A stretch of 64,000 nt of DNA from Jatrophihabitans cynanchi (lineage in GTDB: Bacteria; Actinomycetota; Actinomycetes; Mycobacteriales; Jatrophihabitantaceae), in assembly GCF_027247405.1 (NCBI RefSeq), contig NZ_CP097463.1, positions 2,976,001 to 3,040,000 on the forward strand, written 5' to 3'. The position numbers were made by a program, and so were the translations under genes. The stretch's first letter is position 1. The number at the start of each line of letters is the position of its first letter. Shown in pieces: positions 34,757-43,607 of this stretch. The notes beneath the pieces were generated by a model. It searched no databases. It saw nothing but the letters and a program-made list of their open reading frames with translations, and had not been told where the DNA came from.

Positions 34757-36733
34757 CTATCCCAGCGTCAGCGCCGTGTCGTCGATCAGGAAGGACGTGG
34801 CGAGCGAGGAGTCCTCGGTGCCGGTCCACTTGATCGTGACGGTCGTGCCGGCGTACGCGGACAGGCTCACCGTGCGCCTGACGTAACCCGAACCCTGGTT
34901 GACGTTCGAGAACGACTGCACGCGCGTCCCGTTCGCCGTCACCGTCAGCTTGTCGTACGCGGTGCCGGTGCCCTCGTTGCTGTCGATCCACAGGTAGTAC
35001 GACAGCGACGCCGTGCAGCCCGCGGGAATGGTGACCGCCTGCGAGAGCGTGTCGGTGTGGCTGCTGCCGTACCCGTCCAGCCACGCGTAGCCGCTCCCGG
35101 CGTGCGAGTAGGCGCCGTCGGTGTTGATCACACCGCTGGTCTGCGTCCAGTTCGCCGTACCGGACTCGAAGCCCGGGTTCTTCAGCACCTGCCCGGAACA
35201 CCCGCCACCGCCGGAGGACGAGATCGTCCAGGTGAACGTCGCGCTGCCGGATGCGTTCGTGCTGTCCTTCGCGGTGACGGTCGTGCTGAACGTGCCGGCC
35301 GCCGACGGCGTGCCCGAGATCAGCCCGGACGAGGCGTTGATCGACAAGCCGCCCGGCAGACCGCTCGCCGAGTAGGTCAGCGCCAGGCCGCCGGAGTCGG
35401 ACGCGCTGACCTGCAGGCTGGTCGCGGTGCCGACGGTGCCGGTGTGCGAACCGGGGTTGGTGACGGTGACCGTGTTGCCGGTACCGCCACCGCCGGCGCC
35501 GCCGAAGGCGACCAGCCCGTTCGGCGTACCCAGCCCGGTCGGGCCGTCCCAGCCGGCTGCCGCGGTGCACAGCAGCGACGGCGAGCACGTGCCGTTGTTG
35601 CCGCTGGTGACGTCGTTCAGGTTGCCGGTGTGCGCGTAGGGCAGCGAGCCAGGCTGCGTGGACGCGGACGGCGTGCCGGCGAGCGCGTACACCGACGCGA
35701 TGATCGGCGCCGACGCGCTCGTCCCGCCGTACACGGCCCAACCGCTGCCGCCGTAGGTCTGGTACACCGCGACGCCGGTCGCCGGGTCAGCCACTGCCGA
35801 GACGTCCGAGTCGGCACGACGGCTGCACACCGAGCTCGACACCACGCTCTGCCACGAGGGCTTGGCCTCATCGCTCGAGCAGCCCGAGCCGGTTCCTTCG
35901 GTGCTGTTCGTCTTCCACACCGACTCGCTCCAGCCGCGGCTGTTGGACGCGGTGTGCAGCGCGGTACCACCGACGGCCACCACGCGCGGCGAGGTCGCCG
36001 GGTAGATCACGCCGGCGGAGTACGCGCCGTCACCGGTCGAGGCCGTGTAGACGACGCCGGAGGACTGGAAGTACTGCGAGTCGTAGCTCGCCTCACTGCC
36101 GGATTCGCCGCCGCCCCAGCTCATCGAGACGAACTTCGCGCCGAGGGTGGCGGCCTCCTTGACCGCGACGAACAGGTTGTCCGAGGCGTCGTTCGCCTCG
36201 ATCAGGGTGATGCCGCAGTCCGGGCAGATCGCCGACACCATGTCCAGGTCGAGCGAGATCTCCCCGGCCCAGCCGCTGTCGGCGGCCGGCATCGGGCTGC
36301 TCTGCCCGTTCTGGTTCAGCTTCCTGAAGCAGCCGTTGGACGTCGTGCAGGCGGGCAGGCCGTACTGCGAACGGTAGGCGGCCAGGTCGGACTCGGCGTT
36401 CGGGTCGTCGTAGGCGTCGACGACGTAGACGCGCTGCCCGCTGCCACCGCTCGCCGGCAGGTTGTAGGCACTCAGCAGGCTGCTCGGCCCGTAGCCGCTC
36501 GGGGTGGCGTCCGGGTTGGCGCTGAAGTGGGCCCGCGGCGTGAAGCCGAGGTCGCCGCGGCGCTCGGCGAAGCAGGTGTAGTGGCCGGGCCCGACGTCCT
36601 GGTTGCAGCTGTCCACGATCTTCATGCCCGTTGATCCGGACGACACCGGTTGTGCCGACGCCGGGATCGACAGGGCCATCGCGAGTGCGGTGCCGCCGAC
36701 GAGGACGGTCAGCCCCCGTTGAGCAACGTTCAC
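34757..36733 (-). CDS. Secreted S53 sedolisin-family peptidase with Ig-like and carbohydrate-binding-like C-terminal domains
   Basis: The 658-residue protein starts at GTG 36733 with AAGGAGG upstream and has a signal peptide ending near ASAQP. The catalytic domain spans about 25-430. The Glu/Asp pair of sedolisins lies in GEISLDLDMVSAICPDCG, the oxyanion aspartate in YTASTGDGAYSAG, and the nucleophile in YGGTSASAPIIA near residue 337. The usual long inhibitory prodomain is not evident, so activation may differ. After it come a putative Ig/He_PIG-type beta domain (SGLPGGLSINASSGLISGTP) and a C-terminal beta-sandwich like a carbohydrate-binding module (NPGFESGTANW). Sedolisins usually work at low pH, suggesting an acidic habitat. 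Confidence 0.88.
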   Translation of the reverse strand: MNVAQRGLTVLVGGTALAMALSIPASAQPVSSGSTGMKIVDSCNQDVGPGHYTCFAERRGDLGFTPRAHFSANPDATPSGYGPSSLLSAYNLPASGGSGQRVYVVDAYDDPNAESDLAAYRSQYGLPACTTSNGCFRKLNQNGQSSPMPAADSGWAGEISLDLDMVSAICPDCGITLIEANDASDNLFVAVKEAATLGAKFVSMSWGGGESGSEASYDSQYFQSSGVVYTASTGDGAYSAGVIYPATSPRVVAVGGTALHTASNSRGWSESVWKTNSTEGTGSGCSSDEAKPSWQSVVSSSVCSRRADSDVSAVADPATGVAVYQTYGGSGWAVYGGTSASAPIIASVYALAGTPSASTQPGSLPYAHTGNLNDVTSGNNGTCSPSLLCTAAAGWDGPTGLGTPNGLVAFGGAGGGGTGNTVTVTNPGSHTGTVGTATSLQVSASDSGGLALTYSASGLPGGLSINASSGLISGTPSAAGTFSTTVTAKDSTNASGSATFTWTISSSGGGGCSGQVLKNPGFESGTANWTQTSGVINTDGAYSHAGSGYAWLDGYGSSHTDTLSQAVTIPAGCTASLSYYLWIDSNEGTGTAYDKLTVTANGTRVQSFSNVNQGSGYVRRTVSLSAYAGTTVTIKWTGTEDSSLATSFLIDDTALTLG

Positions 36734-36926
36734 GGTGCCTCCTTGTAAGTGATGGCTCACGTCTGCGGGAGCCTGCGAGGAACGTAGGCCCGTGAACGGC
36801 CGGTAGGGCGCTGTCCGAAATGTCAGGTTGTGGCCGTGCAGGAACACGCCGCTTGACGGATTTCACGGCTCGTGCACAGGTACGCGGCCGCAACCGCCGT
36901 CGCTGCCGGTTGGCTAGGCTCGGCCT

Positions 36927-37390
<464 letters not shown>

Positions 37391-37394
<4 letters not shown>

Positions 37395-37876
37395 AGGTTG
37401 CCGTGATCACCTGCTCGAACCGGTCGGCGGCCGGCGAGCGCGCCGACGACTCGGGGCAGCTGCTGGTCGACCTCTTCGGCGCCGACGGCCACGACATCGT
37501 GCTGCGCACGGTGGTGCCGGACCAGGTGGACGCGATCCGCGTCGCGGTCGGCGAGGCGTGCGCCGTCGCCGACGTCGTCATCACCAACGGCGGGACCGGG
37601 CTGACCCCGACCGACGTCACGCCCGAGGCCGTGCGGCCACTGCTGGAGCGGGAGATCCCCGGCATCGCCGAGCAGATCCGGCTCGCGTCCGCGGCCAAGG
37701 TACCGACGTCGGTGCTCTCGCGCGGGGTGGCCGGGGCGATCGGCCGCACGCTGGTGGTGACGCTCCCGGGCTCGCCCGGCGGCGTGCGGGACGGGTACGC
37801 CGTGCTGGCGCCGCTGGCCGCGCACGCCGTCGACCAGCTCGGCGGCGGCGACCACCGACCCGGAGGCGGAGTATGA
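37391..37876 (+). CDS. MoaB/MogA-family molybdopterin adenylyltransferase
   Basis: The protein of about 161 residues adenylates molybdopterin before molybdenum insertion. It has the MoCF domain: VAVITCSNRSAAGERADDSG, the molybdopterin-binding loop VVITNGGTGLTPTDVTPEAV, and LVVTLPGSPGGVRDGYAVL at the end. I prefer the GTG at 37391, which overlaps the moaC stop by 4 bp; the ATG at 37379 is an alternative. It overlaps moaE by 4 bp as well. Whether it is MogA-type or MoaB-type by function cannot be told from sequence. Confidence 0.9.
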
Positions 37877-38304
37877 ACGAGACGACGACCACCCGGCTGG
37901 TCGAGATCAGCCAGGCGCCACTGGACGTGGCCGCACACGAGGCGGCCGCCGCGCGGCCGGGCGCGGGGGCGACCGTGGTGTTCTGCGGTGTCGTTCGCGA
38001 CACCGACCACGGCCGGGTGGTCACCGAGCTGGAGTATCAGGGCCACCCGAGCGCGCAGGACGTGCTGGAGGCGATCGTCGCCGAGATCGAGGCCGACGCC
38101 GGGGTGCTCGGCCTCGCGGTGAGCCACCGGCTGGGGACGCTGCAGATCGGCGATGCCGCGCTGGTGGCCGCGGTGTCGACGGCACACCGGCACGAGGCGT
38201 TCGCGATCTGCGGCCGGCTCGTCGAGGAGGTCAAGCACCGGTTGCCGATCTGGAAGCGGCAGACCTTCGCCGACGGCACCGACGAGTGGGTCAATTGCCC
38301 GTGA
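37873..38304 (+). CDS. moaE: Molybdopterin synthase large subunit MoaE
   Basis: MoaE, with thiocarboxylated MoaD, converts cyclic pyranopterin to molybdopterin. The 143-residue protein has the conserved stretches VVFCGVVRDTDHGRVVTELE, ALVAAVSTAHRHEAFAICG, and KHRLPIWKRQTFADGTDEWV, with the lysines and arginines that hold the substrate phosphate. No moaD gene is adjacent, so its partner lies elsewhere. The start overlaps the preceding gene (ATGA), and a small gene begins inside its stop (GTGA), so it is tightly coupled on both sides. Confidence 0.93.
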   Translation: MNETTTTRLVEISQAPLDVAAHEAAAARPGAGATVVFCGVVRDTDHGRVVTELEYQGHPSAQDVLEAIVAEIEADAGVLGLAVSHRLGTLQIGDAALVAAVSTAHRHEAFAICGRLVEEVKHRLPIWKRQTFADGTDEWVNCP

Positions 38305-38486
38305 CCGCAGGTGAGCACGGCACCGAAGCCCAGCAGCCGACCCGAAAGCCGCGCGGCCGCAATGACGATCCGGTGCTGCCGCGCGTAGCGGAGTCCGAGC
38401 GGGACGAGGCCTGGGGCGACCGGTCGCGCTCAGCTGAACGCGACGCCGAGTGGTACCGCGAGCAGCGTCCGCCGCATCACGGGTAG
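38301..38486 (+). CDS. Small charged actinobacterial protein of unknown function
   Basis: The 61-residue hydrophilic protein contains a motif like D-D-P-V-L-P-R-V-x-x-x-E-R-D-E-A-W-G-D (DDPVLPRVAESERDEAWGD), which recurs in short actinobacterial proteins downstream of molybdenum-cofactor or magnesium-related genes. No domain is known. The GTG at 38301 overlaps the moaE stop by 4 bp, a strong sign that it is the last gene of the operon. Disorder and high charge suggest an accessory or protein-binding role (inference). Confidence 0.65.
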   Translation: MTAGEHGTEAQQPTRKPRGRNDDPVLPRVAESERDEAWGDRSRSAERDAEWYREQRPPHHG

Positions 38487-38510
38487 CGCAGACGGCGCGT
38501 CTGCGCAGGC

Positions 38511-38966
38511 CTACAGGCCGGGTGTCGTCGCGCCTGTCTGCGGCGCGGTCGGCAGGTCGCTGGCGCAGTACTTGCACTTGGACGCGCCGATCGGCAGGTC
38601 GTCCGACAGGCACGCCGGGCAGGTCGCGGTCGGCGCCGGATCACCGAACACGGTCTTGCCCTGCCGCGCCATGATGCCCTTGTAGGGCAGCACGATCAGG
38701 AAGTACACGACCGCCATGAAGACGACGAAGTAGATGACGGCGGAGATGAACTGACCGAAGTCCATGAAGGTGGACTTGTTGCCCTTGTCGCCGAGCTGCA
38801 CGCCGAGGCCGATGGCCTGTCCCCCCTGCGCCGCGGCGATCAGCGGGTTGATGATGAAGTCGGTGAACGCCTTGATCAGGCCGCTGAATGCGAGGGCGAC
38901 GACCAGGCCGACCGCAATGACGATGACGTCCCCGCGCATCAGGAAGTTCTTGAACCCCTTCAGCAT
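38511..38966 (-). CDS. mscL: Large-conductance mechanosensitive channel MscL with zinc-ribbon tail
   Basis: The 151-residue protein starts with the classical MscL end: MLKGFKNFLMRGDVIVIAVG, a first helix with the glycine/alanine pore lining, a periplasmic loop (QLGDKGNKSTFMDFGQFISA), and a second helix (VIYFVVFMAVVYFLIVLPYK). MscL opens on membrane tension and releases osmolytes. Unusually, the C-terminal segment carries two Cys-x2-Cys pairs (TCPACLSDDLPIGASKCKYC), a zinc-ribbon-like extension found in some actinobacterial MscLs. The neighbouring molybdenum genes and cyclo-ligase/galU block match the mycobacterial arrangement. Confidence 0.93.
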   Translation of the reverse strand: MLKGFKNFLMRGDVIVIAVGLVVALAFSGLIKAFTDFIINPLIAAAQGGQAIGLGVQLGDKGNKSTFMDFGQFISAVIYFVVFMAVVYFLIVLPYKGIMARQGKTVFGDPAPTATCPACLSDDLPIGASKCKYCASDLPTAPQTGATTPGL

Positions 38967-39073
38967 GGTGCAACACCCCTGTTCCGCTTCGATCTCGCGG
39001 CACGATGCCGTGGTCGCGATGCTAGGGGCATCTGTCCCGAACGGCGAGCACCGGCGCGGCTCGGCTGCCGGGC

Positions 39074-39156
39074 GGGTGGCGGATCGGGTGGCGGATCGGG
39101 TGGCGGATCGGGTGGCGGATCGGGTGGCGGATCGGGTGGCGGATCGGGTGGCGGTC
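39074..39156. repeat. 12-bp tandem repeat (seven copies) abutting the FmdB stop codon
   Basis: GGGTGGCGGATC recurs six times perfectly, plus a seventh degenerate copy, and ends directly at the fmdB stop codon (39157-39159). In one reverse frame it would encode Pro-Pro-Asp repeats. It lies in the 190-bp gap between mscL and fmdB and is a likely length-variable minisatellite. Confidence 0.9.
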
Positions 39157-39567
39157 TCAGGCCGGGGCCGCGGCCTTGCCGGCCGAACTCGGCGCGCTCT
39201 TCGCCGCGCCGTTCGCGGAGCCACCCGAGCCGGAGTCCGACGAGGACGATGACGAGGATGAGGATGACGAGGATGAGGACGACGAGGACGACGCGGCCTT
39301 GGCGCTGGTCTTGGCCGCGGACGTGTCGCCGGACTTCTCGTCCGACTTCTCCGACCGGCCGCCACCGTCGCTGGACGCACCGGACTTGCGGCTGTCGGTG
39401 CGATAGAAGCCCGAGCCCTTGAACACCACGCCTACCGCGGAGAACACCTTGCGGACCGGTCCGCCGCAGCTGGGGCATTCGCTGGCGGCCGGGTCGGTGA
39501 ACGACTGCACGAGCTCGAACTCGTTGCGGCAGTCGGCGCTGGTGCAGGCGTACTGGTAGGTGGGCAT
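39157..39567 (-). CDS. FmdB-family zinc-ribbon protein with poly-serine tail
   Basis: Residues 1-45 form the FmdB/CxxC regulatory zinc ribbon: PTYQYACTSADCRNEFEL with one cysteine pair and ECPSCGGPVRKVFS with the second. The rest is low complexity: a charged Ser/Lys segment, a run of about 18 consecutive serines near residues 92-110 and an Ala-rich tail. The role of FmdB proteins is not settled. The poly-Ser tract is encoded with mixed codons, so it is not a simple DNA slippage product, but the 12-bp minisatellite begins at its stop codon. It stands alone between mscL and the fusion phosphatase gene. Confidence 0.85.
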   Translation of the reverse strand: MPTYQYACTSADCRNEFELVQSFTDPAASECPSCGGPVRKVFSAVGVVFKGSGFYRTDSRKSGASSDGGGRSEKSDEKSGDTSAAKTSAKAASSSSSSSSSSSSSSSSSSDSGSGGSANGAAKSAPSSAGKAAAPA

Positions 39568-39881
39568 TGCGGTGGTCCTCCGGAGCTGTCCTGTGCGTTG
39601 TGCCCACCCGGCCGAACGCCGGCATTGGCACTCGCACTCTACGACTGCTAACCATCGTCGCTGATGGGCCTATTCCCCGTCCAGTCGGCCGGCGGCGTCC
39701 CGCGAGCGAAATCCGGGCAAGATCCGCCAACCCGGCGAGGCAAATGCGGTGAACCTGCGCATTGACTGCCGCGGCCAGCCGGGTCCACGCTGAGGCACGG
39801 TCGACTCCCGGCACGCCGCTACCCGACCGCCGCCAGCCCGACCACCCATCAGCTGATCCGTCTCAGCCAGTGAGGTGCCGC
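39568..39881. other. Intergenic stretch, no gene seen
   Basis: This 314-bp segment lies between divergent fmdB and the secreted phosphodiesterase/nucleotidase gene and must contain both promoters. I see no hairpin, RNA gene or repeat and no convincing -35/-10 pair. An in-frame extension of the downstream gene to 39762 looks non-coding. Confidence 0.4.
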
Positions 39882-42800
39882 GTGCCACGTCGTCTGCTCG
39901 CCGTCCTGACCAGCATCACCACCGCCGCCGGCCTGACCCTGGCCGTCCCGGCCGCAGCATCGGCCCATCCCGCCCAGCACAGGGGGCACTCGTCCGGCAG
40001 CCATCCGGTGGTGCTCTACTCCTCCGACGGCATGCGGCCGGACCTCATGCAACTGTTCGCGGCCGGTGGCTCGATGCCCACCTACGCCGGCCTGATGCGG
40101 GCCGGCGTCACCGGCCAGAACGGGCTGACCCAGGGCTTCCCGCCGAACACCGGGCAGGGCTGGTACACGCTCGCCACCGGCGCGTGGCCGGGCGTGCACG
40201 GCAGCACCAACAACACCTTCTTCGACAACCGGCTGCCGTTCACCAGTTCGATCTCCTTCTCCTTCCACGGCAACGGCGCCAGCCCGGGCAGCGATCCGAC
40301 CAACGTGCTGGAGGCGCAGTCGGTCGCCTCGTCGGCCGAACTGGCCGGCAAGAAGGTCGCCCAGGTCGAGTGGACCGGCGGGCTGAACGCGAACATCGCC
40401 GGCCCGACCGTCGACTACGCGTCCTTCTACTCCAAGCGCGGCGTGCTCGACTACCCGCTGGACGCGACGAAGCAGTCCTCGGCCGCCTCGTTCGGGCTGT
40501 CCTACCAGGTCGCCGCGTTCACCCCGGCGGCCGGCTGGACGCACGTGCCGGCCAGTCACAATCCGGCGCAGCAGACCACCCTGCTCGTGCAGTCCACATC
40601 ACCCTCGCTCAACCCGGATCGCACCTTCGACCTGTACGTCTACGCATCCGGCTCGCACGGCTACGACCGGGTGCTCGTCGTGCCGTCGGGCGCGAGCAAG
40701 GACGGCGCGCACGCGGTCGCCACGCTCGTCCCAGGGCAGTACCAGGCGGTGAAGTTCCGTGGTGCGGACGGCCTGACCGGCACCGCCGCCGGCGAGAGCA
40801 CCGGCTTCTACCTCAAGGTCACCGAGCTGGCCGGCGACCTGTCGCACTTCGGCCTGTACTTCACCTCGCTGACCCGTCCCAACGCGCACTGCGCCATCGC
40901 CGCCTGCGACGCGCTGCCCGCGGGTGCGCCGGGCGAGGACCGGCTGGCGAAGTACCTCGCCGACAACCTGCCCCCGGCGGTCTTCGGTGACTTCGCTCCG
41001 GAGGAGGCCGGGATCATCGACGAGGACACCTGGTACCAGCAGACCGTCGGACTGAACCAGGCGTACGACTCGGCCGTGCTGCGCTACGTGCTCGGCACGC
41101 TGCAGCCGGACACCCAGGTGCTGCTCGCCGGCACCGACGAGACCGACGAGGTCAGCCACCAGATCCTCGGCCTGCTCACCCCGACCGCACCGGACGGCAC
41201 TCGCAACCCGTACTACGACCGGGTGGCCGGAACGGGCCCGCGCGATCACCGGGTGGCGCAACGGCTCGGCTACCTGATCGGGGCCTATCACAACGCCGAC
41301 TCGCGGCTCGGCCTGATCCGTTCGCTGGTCGGTTCGAACGCGGACATCCTGGCCAGCAGCGACCACGGCTTCGCGCCGCAGTGGTACGCCATCGACGCCG
41401 CGCTGCCGCTCAAGCAGCTCGGCCTGCAGGACGTCGAGCAGACCGGCAACTGCCGGCCCGCCGCGGCCAGCGCGCCGGGAGGCACGATCGCCAAGGAGTG
41501 CGAGGCCGGCGCTACCGCGCAGATCTACCTCGACGTCAAGGGCCGCAACCCGGACGGCGTCCTGGACCCGGCGCAGTACCAGGCGACGGTGAACCGGATC
41601 GTCGACGCCTACCGGAACCTGCGCGACCCGAACACCGGCAAGAAGATCATCGAGGCGGTGTTCACCAAGGCGCAGATGGCCGATGTCGACGGCAGTGACT
41701 CGCTGAACCCGACCCGCACGGGTGACGTCGTCGTCGTCGCGAAGGTGCCGTACCAGTTCGACGCGGCCACGGTCGGCACGCTGGTCGCACCGTCACGGTT
41801 CTTCGGCCAGCACGGCTACCTGCCCGACGACGTCGACCTGCGGCACAACGTGAACATGCACGCCACGTTCGTCGCCGGCGGCCCGGACATCGTGCACGAC
41901 CGAAGCCTGGCCGGCGTCCGCGCCGTCGACCTGGCGCCGACCCTCGCCGTGCTGGGCGGCTTCGACCCGCCGCTGCAGGCGCAGGGCCGGGTGCTGACGA
42001 GCATCATCCGCGGCGGGCACCGGTACGTGAGCGGCCAGTTGCTCGGCATCAACGACGTCCACGGCAACATCACCGGCAAGGGGCTCAGCTACACCGACCC
42101 GTACACCGGGGTGAAGGACGCGGCCGGCGGCATCGGCGTGCTCGCCACCTACCTCGAGCGGGCCCGGGCCGGTGCGCCCAACACGCTCACCGTCGAGGCG
42201 GGCGACATGGTCGGCGCCAGCCCGCCGGAGTCGGCGTTGTTGCGCGACAAGCCGACGCTGGACGCGCTGAACCTGATGGGCATCGACCTCGGGACGCTCG
42301 GCAACCATGAGTTCGACCGCGGTGTCACCGAGATGCTGCGCCAGGTCGACGGCGGCCAGTCCACGATCGACTCGTCGATCACGTTCAGCGGGCTGGACTA
42401 CCCGGTCGTCGACGCCAACGTGATCAGCGACGCGACCGGCAAGCCGCTGCTGCCGCCGTACCGGATCGAGAAGATCGGCGGTGTGCGGGTCGCCTTCATC
42501 GGCGCCACCACGATCACCACGCCGACGATCGTCACCACCGGCGGAACGAGCGGCGTGCACTTCGTGGACGAGGCGACCGCGATCAACGGCTACGTGCACA
42601 CGCTGCAGCACAAGGGCGTGCACGCGTTCGTCGTCGTGATCCATGAGGGCGGCAGCCAGTCCGGCTTCCCGGTGGGCACGGTGAACGGCCGCATCCACGA
42701 CATCGCGGCGGCGCTCGACCCGGCCGTGAAGGTCGTGGTCTCCGGGCACAGCCACACCGTGATCGACACGCGCGTCGGGCACGCCCTGGTGATCCAGGCG

Positions 42801-43607
42801 TCCTCGTTCACGCGCGCGTTCGACCAGGTGCAGTTGCTGCTCGACAGGCGCGCCGGCACGATCAGCGCCGCCTGGGGCCGCGTCGTCCCGGTCTGGACGT
42901 CGTTCCCGCCGGCGAGCACCGATCCGGCCGCGACGCCGGTGCCGCCCGACCCGCAGGTGCAGGCGGTCGTGGACGCCGCGGTGACCGCGACGAACCCGAT
43001 CACGCAGCAGGTGATCAACCACGCGTCGGCGGACATCCCGTCGCAACGCGAGGGCGGCTCGACGCCGGCGGGGGAGTCGCCGGCCGGTGACCTGGTGGCC
43101 GACGCGCAGCGCTCGTACACCGGCGCGCAACTGGCGTTCGTGAACACCGGCAGCATTCGTGCCGGGCTGCTTGCCGGACCGGTCACGTACGGCGACCTGT
43201 TCACCATGCAGCCGTTCCAGGACGACTACGTCGACACGTTCACGCTGACCGGCGCGCAGGTCTGGGCGCTGCTGAACCAGCAGCTGGCGGCGGGCACCGG
43301 CGGCATCATGCAGGTGTCCGGGCTGCACTTCAGCTACTCCGGCAGCCAGGGCAGCGGCGCGATCACCGGCGTGTGGCTCGGCCCGGTGGGCGACGACACG
43401 CAGCCGATCCCGAACGACACGTCGCAGACGTACACCGGCACCGCGAACTCGTTCATGGTCGGCGGTGGCGACGGGTTCACCGTGCTGGAGTCGGCGGGCA
43501 GCATCGTGCAGACCGCGGATTCGGAACTGCAGCCGCTGCTCAGCTACGTCGGCGGCCTGCCCGACCCGTTCAGCTACAGCACGGACGGGCGGATCACGCA
43601 GGGGTAG
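39882..43607 (+). CDS. Secreted fusion of a type I phosphodiesterase/nucleotide pyrophosphatase and a 5'-nucleotidase
   Basis: The 1241-residue protein has a signal peptide (LTLAVPAAASAHPAQ) and two hydrolase modules. About residues 40-710 are an alkaline-phosphatase-superfamily phosphodiesterase: metal aspartate in LYSSDGMRPDLMQLF, GTDETDEVSHQILG, and the DH of LASSDHGFAPQ. From about residue 720 comes a calcineurin-type 5'-nucleotidase: GINDVHGNITG, VEAGDMVGASPPESALL, LGTLGNHEFDRGV, VSGHSHTVIDTR, followed by the nucleotidase C-terminal domain (GDLFTMQPFQDDYVDTF). Together they could turn extracellular nucleotide diesters or pyrophosphates into nucleosides and phosphate. GTG 39882 has GAGGTG upstream. 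The gene converges with the cyclo-ligase, overlapping by 14 bp. Confidence 0.85.
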   Translation: MPRRLLAVLTSITTAAGLTLAVPAAASAHPAQHRGHSSGSHPVVLYSSDGMRPDLMQLFAAGGSMPTYAGLMRAGVTGQNGLTQGFPPNTGQGWYTLATGAWPGVHGSTNNTFFDNRLPFTSSISFSFHGNGASPGSDPTNVLEAQSVASSAELAGKKVAQVEWTGGLNANIAGPTVDYASFYSKRGVLDYPLDATKQSSAASFGLSYQVAAFTPAAGWTHVPASHNPAQQTTLLVQSTSPSLNPDRTFDLYVYASGSHGYDRVLVVPSGASKDGAHAVATLVPGQYQAVKFRGADGLTGTAAGESTGFYLKVTELAGDLSHFGLYFTSLTRPNAHCAIAACDALPAGAPGEDRLAKYLADNLPPAVFGDFAPEEAGIIDEDTWYQQTVGLNQAYDSAVLRYVLGTLQPDTQVLLAGTDETDEVSHQILGLLTPTAPDGTRNPYYDRVAGTGPRDHRVAQRLGYLIGAYHNADSRLGLIRSLVGSNADILASSDHGFAPQWYAIDAALPLKQLGLQDVEQTGNCRPAAASAPGGTIAKECEAGATAQIYLDVKGRNPDGVLDPAQYQATVNRIVDAYRNLRDPNTGKKIIEAVFTKAQMADVDGSDSLNPTRTGDVVVVAKVPYQFDAATVGTLVAPSRFFGQHGYLPDDVDLRHNVNMHATFVAGGPDIVHDRSLAGVRAVDLAPTLAVLGGFDPPLQAQGRVLTSIIRGGHRYVSGQLLGINDVHGNITGKGLSYTDPYTGVKDAAGGIGVLATYLERARAGAPNTLTVEAGDMVGASPPESALLRDKPTLDALNLMGIDLGTLGNHEFDRGVTEMLRQVDGGQSTIDSSITFSGLDYPVVDANVISDATGKPLLPPYRIEKIGGVRVAFIGATTITTPTIVTTGGTSGVHFVDEATAINGYVHTLQHKGVHAFVVVIHEGGSQSGFPVGTVNGRIHDIAAALDPAVKVVVSGHSHTVIDTRVGHALVIQASSFTRAFDQVQLLLDRRAGTISAAWGRVVPVWTSFPPASTDPAATPVPPDPQVQAVVDAAVTATNPITQQVINHASADIPSQREGGSTPAGESPAGDLVADAQRSYTGAQLAFVNTGSIRAGLLAGPVTYGDLFTMQPFQDDYVDTFTLTGAQVWALLNQQLAAGTGGIMQVSGLHFSYSGSQGSGAITGVWLGPVGDDTQPIPNDTSQTYTGTANSFMVGGGDGFTVLESAGSIVQTADSELQPLLSYVGGLPDPFSYSTDGRITQG

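Noticed and set aside
38960-39814. Reverse frame with Pro-Pro-Asp repeats
   Set aside because: It is the 12-bp minisatellite translated, running across the FmdB stop and gene in the wrong frame.
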